Source of the DNA: Ottowia thiooxydans DSM 14619
GTDB taxonomy: Bacteria; Pseudomonadota; Gammaproteobacteria; Burkholderiales; Burkholderiaceae_C
DNA length: 64,000 bases
NCBI RefSeq assembly: GCF_000422885.1
Contig: NZ_AUGX01000001.1
Span: forward strand, 373,238-437,237
Direction of reading: 5' to 3'
The position numbers and the translations under genes are program-made. The notes below the pieces were generated by a model. The model had not been told where the DNA came from. It was given only the letters and a program-made list of their open reading frames with translations, and made no database searches. Within the stretch, counting starts at the first letter, position 1; every line of letters begins with the position of its first letter. Positions 62,273 through 64,000 of this stretch are shown one piece after another.

Positions 62273-64000
62273 TCAGAAACGGTGGTTTAGCGTCACTTCA
62301 ATGCGCCGGCCTTCCCCCACCAGCCACTGACTGGTGGTGTAGTAGGCGGTGGAGAAATAGTTCTTGTCAAAAACGTTGAAGCCACGAAGGGTCAGCGTGG
62401 TGTCGGCCGTCGCCTTCCATTGCAGCGCCACGTCAACCGTGGTGTAGCCAGGAAGCTTCAGGGTATTGGCGTTGTCAGCATAGCGTTTGCCAACATGGCG
62501 CAGGCCACTGGAAAGCGTCCAGGCTGGCGCCAGCTTCCAACCCACCCAGACATTGGCTACCCGCTCCGGCACATCAGTGGGCACATTACCGTTGCGCGAG
62601 ACAGCTACGCCGCCCACAGACTCTCTGAAATCGTCATAGCGGGCTTTGAGCAACGCCACATTGGCATCAAGCTGCAGTGCCTTGGTCACACGCATGGAGA
62701 GCGTGCCCTCAACCCCCTTGGACGAACGCTGCCCCACCTGAACCCGCAACGAAGGGTTGGCGGGATCTCTCGTCAACAAGTTGTTCTTGGTGATGGAATA
62801 CGCCGCCAGCGTCCATTCGCCCTTGCCTTCCCAGAATGTCTGTTTGACTCCCACCTCGAACTGCTTGCCAGTCGAGACATCAAACGCGGCATTAGCGGCT
62901 GACAGCATCAGTAAGCCGCTCACTGGATCTGCCGCTTTCGAGGCCTGGGCATAAAGCGAGGTAGACGGGGTTAGCTTGTAGACCGTACCCAGACGCCATC
63001 CGGTATTCGCGTAGCTGCGTTTGAAGGCCTGGCTGCCGGCAATCAAATCCTGGCGCGATAGTTCGGCATGGTCGAACCGCGCGCCCCCCACCACAGACCA
63101 GCGATCGGTCAGCTCCAGCCTGTTTTCCAGGAACACGGCGTATTGCTCCGCCTTGTTGCGGTAGCGCGGAATGAATGGAACAGAGCTGTTGAAATAACCT
63201 GAATCAGGGTGATGGGGGTCTACCGAACCAGAGCTGCCGGTGTAGGTATTGTTGGTGTGCTGGAACGAGGCGCGATTGACGTCAAAACCCACGGAAACCT
63301 GGTTAGGAAGGCCAAAGAGTTTGCCGGTAAAGGTGACATCAGTGGTGTTGCCAGTCTGCGTCTGGTCATGGGCAATCTCTGTGTTGTCCGAGCGGTCTAT
63401 CAGCCCCGTTCGGGCGTTGTACGCATAGGCTTCAGCGTTACGCCAGTACCGGTTGCTGGTGATGTGATAGAGCTTGCTGCGCACCATTACGTGGCTGCTG
63501 GGCGCCCACTGAGCCATCAACTCTGTCCAGCGATCCTTGTATTGAATTCGGCTGTCGAGCACGTTGTAGTTGCGCTCGCGGATAGCGGGGTCTTGCACGC
63601 CGTTGATCAAGGGCGTACCAAAGTAACGCATGGGGTTTTGCCGCCCCTGCGCATGAGAAAGCTGAAGATTGAAGTCTCGCGTCACATCCCAACGCAAAGC
63701 ACCTGAGGCCGATCGGTTGCTGGAATCGCCCCTGTCCACCCAGCCGTCAGAACGGTCACCACTGAGGTCTACACGGTAAGACCACTGCTCACTGATGGCA
63801 CCTCCGCTGCCAAACGCCAGGGCGCGTTTGCCATCCGTTCCGCCGATCGCCTGGATCTCATTACGGATGGGTCCACGCGAGGGTTTCTTGGGAACCACAT
63901 TCACGACGCCGCCAATGGCACCATCGCCATAGATCACCGAAGCGGGGCCACGCAGCACCTCGATGCGGTCGATAGACCAGGTATCAAAGGGAAAACTCAC
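62273..64000 (-). CDS. TonB-dependent siderophore receptor (C-terminal part)
   Basis: At least 575 residues; the N-terminus lies beyond the window end. The plug domain has DRIEVLRGPASVIYGDGAIG GVVN, the barrel contains aromatic-ended strands, and the protein ends RRIEVTLNHRF, the terminal Phe motif of outer-membrane beta-barrels. Receptors of this type import ferric siderophores with TonB energy. The start upstream is not visible, so signal peptide and TonB box could not be examined; the M at the edge is not the true start. It is first in an operon with the PepSY gene. Confidence 0.92.
   Translation of the reverse strand: MSFPFDTWSIDRIEVLRGPASVIYGDGAIGGVVNVVPKKPSRGPIRNEIQAIGGTDGKRALAFGSGGAISEQWSYRVDLSGDRSDGWVDRGDSSNRSASGALRWDVTRDFNLQLSHAQGRQNPMRYFGTPLINGVQDPAIRERNYNVLDSRIQYKDRWTELMAQWAPSSHVMVRSKLYHITSNRYWRNAEAYAYNARTGLIDRSDNTEIAHDQTQTGNTTDVTFTGKLFGLPNQVSVGFDVNRASFQHTNNTYTGSSGSVDPHHPDSGYFNSSVPFIPRYRNKAEQYAVFLENRLELTDRWSVVGGARFDHAELSRQDLIAGSQAFKRSYANTGWRLGTVYKLTPSTSLYAQASKAADPVSGLLMLSAANAAFDVSTGKQFEVGVKQTFWEGKGEWTLAAYSITKNNLLTRDPANPSLRVQVGQRSSKGVEGTLSMRVTKALQLDANVALLKARYDDFRESVGGVAVSRNGNVPTDVPERVANVWVGWKLAPAWTLSSGLRHVGKRYADNANTLKLPGYTTVDVALQWKATADTTLTLRGFNVFDKNYFSTAYYTTSQWLVGEGRRIEVTLNHRF

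Overview
The window looks like chromosomal DNA from a beta-proteobacterium of the order Burkholderiales, probably Comamonadaceae (Acidovorax, Hydrogenophaga and relatives). This is inferred from the GC-rich coding style, the homoserine kinase II type ThrB, a BPSS1780-type membrane protein, IPTL-CTERM (exosortase H type) surface proteins and several families of intergenic repeats. No rRNA, tRNA, CRISPR array or complete insertion sequence is visible.

Layout. 1-1.4 kb: an aldo/keto reductase (cut by the window edge) diverges from an alpha/beta hydrolase. 1.7-10.1 kb: a phenol degradation cluster. A DmpR-type sigma-54 activator is divergent from dmpKLMNOP (multicomponent phenol hydroxylase), a DmpQ-type ferredoxin and catechol 2,3-dioxygenase. 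The divergent gap holds a good -24/-12 promoter and two activator-site palindromes. The lower meta-pathway genes are not in the window. 10.1-17.1 kb: a copper module, with a copSR-type two-component system divergent from six genes (small His-rich protein, TolC-like lipoprotein, multicopper oxidase, cupredoxin, CusF-like protein, cytochrome c). 17.1-22.1 kb: a four-gene leftward operon with a VIT/VWA protein bearing a PEP-CTERM tail, an exosortase, a small exported protein and a GT51 transglycosylase. 23.1-33.7 kb: creBC, ilvD with a divergent LysR gene, prfB (with its programmed frameshift), pepN and fbp. 34-43 kb: a surface-protein region with three genes carrying IPTL-CTERM-type sorting signals, mixed with rcnB-like, tesA and PACE-family genes and with degraded copies of the ends of those neighbours. 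43-49.4 kb: polA, a small exported protein, thrB, a membrane protein and a PLP enzyme. 49.5-55.3 kb: two paralogous NadN-type nucleotidase lipoproteins on either side of a BKACE-type enzyme. 55.5-58.8 kb: a small membrane protein, a Spy/CpxP-like lipoprotein and a two-component system. 58.9-60.7 kb: an AT-rich island containing a transposase remnant, an unknown gene and a pentapeptide-like protein. 60.7-64 kb: a PepSY membrane protein and a TonB-dependent receptor that runs off the window.

How parts work together. Phenol sensed by DmpR would switch on the sigma-54 promoter. Phenol hydroxylase then makes catechol, and the extradiol dioxygenase cleaves it, with the ferredoxin likely reactivating the dioxygenase iron. 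CopSR would sense periplasmic copper and induce a set of copper-oxidising and copper-binding proteins that has no RND pump of its own here. The exosortase probably processes the VIT/VWA protein encoded beside it. The IPTL-CTERM proteins need a separate exosortase (XrtH) encoded elsewhere.

The most unusual observation is that two of the three XrtH-type substrate genes lie between convergent housekeeping genes and are bracketed by degraded duplicates of those genes' 3' ends (33.73-35.8 kb and 40.93-42.7 kb). This suggests repeated capture of surface-protein genes by duplication or recombination. The other notable system is the operon linking an exosortase, its VIT/VWA substrate and a peptidoglycan transglycosylase.
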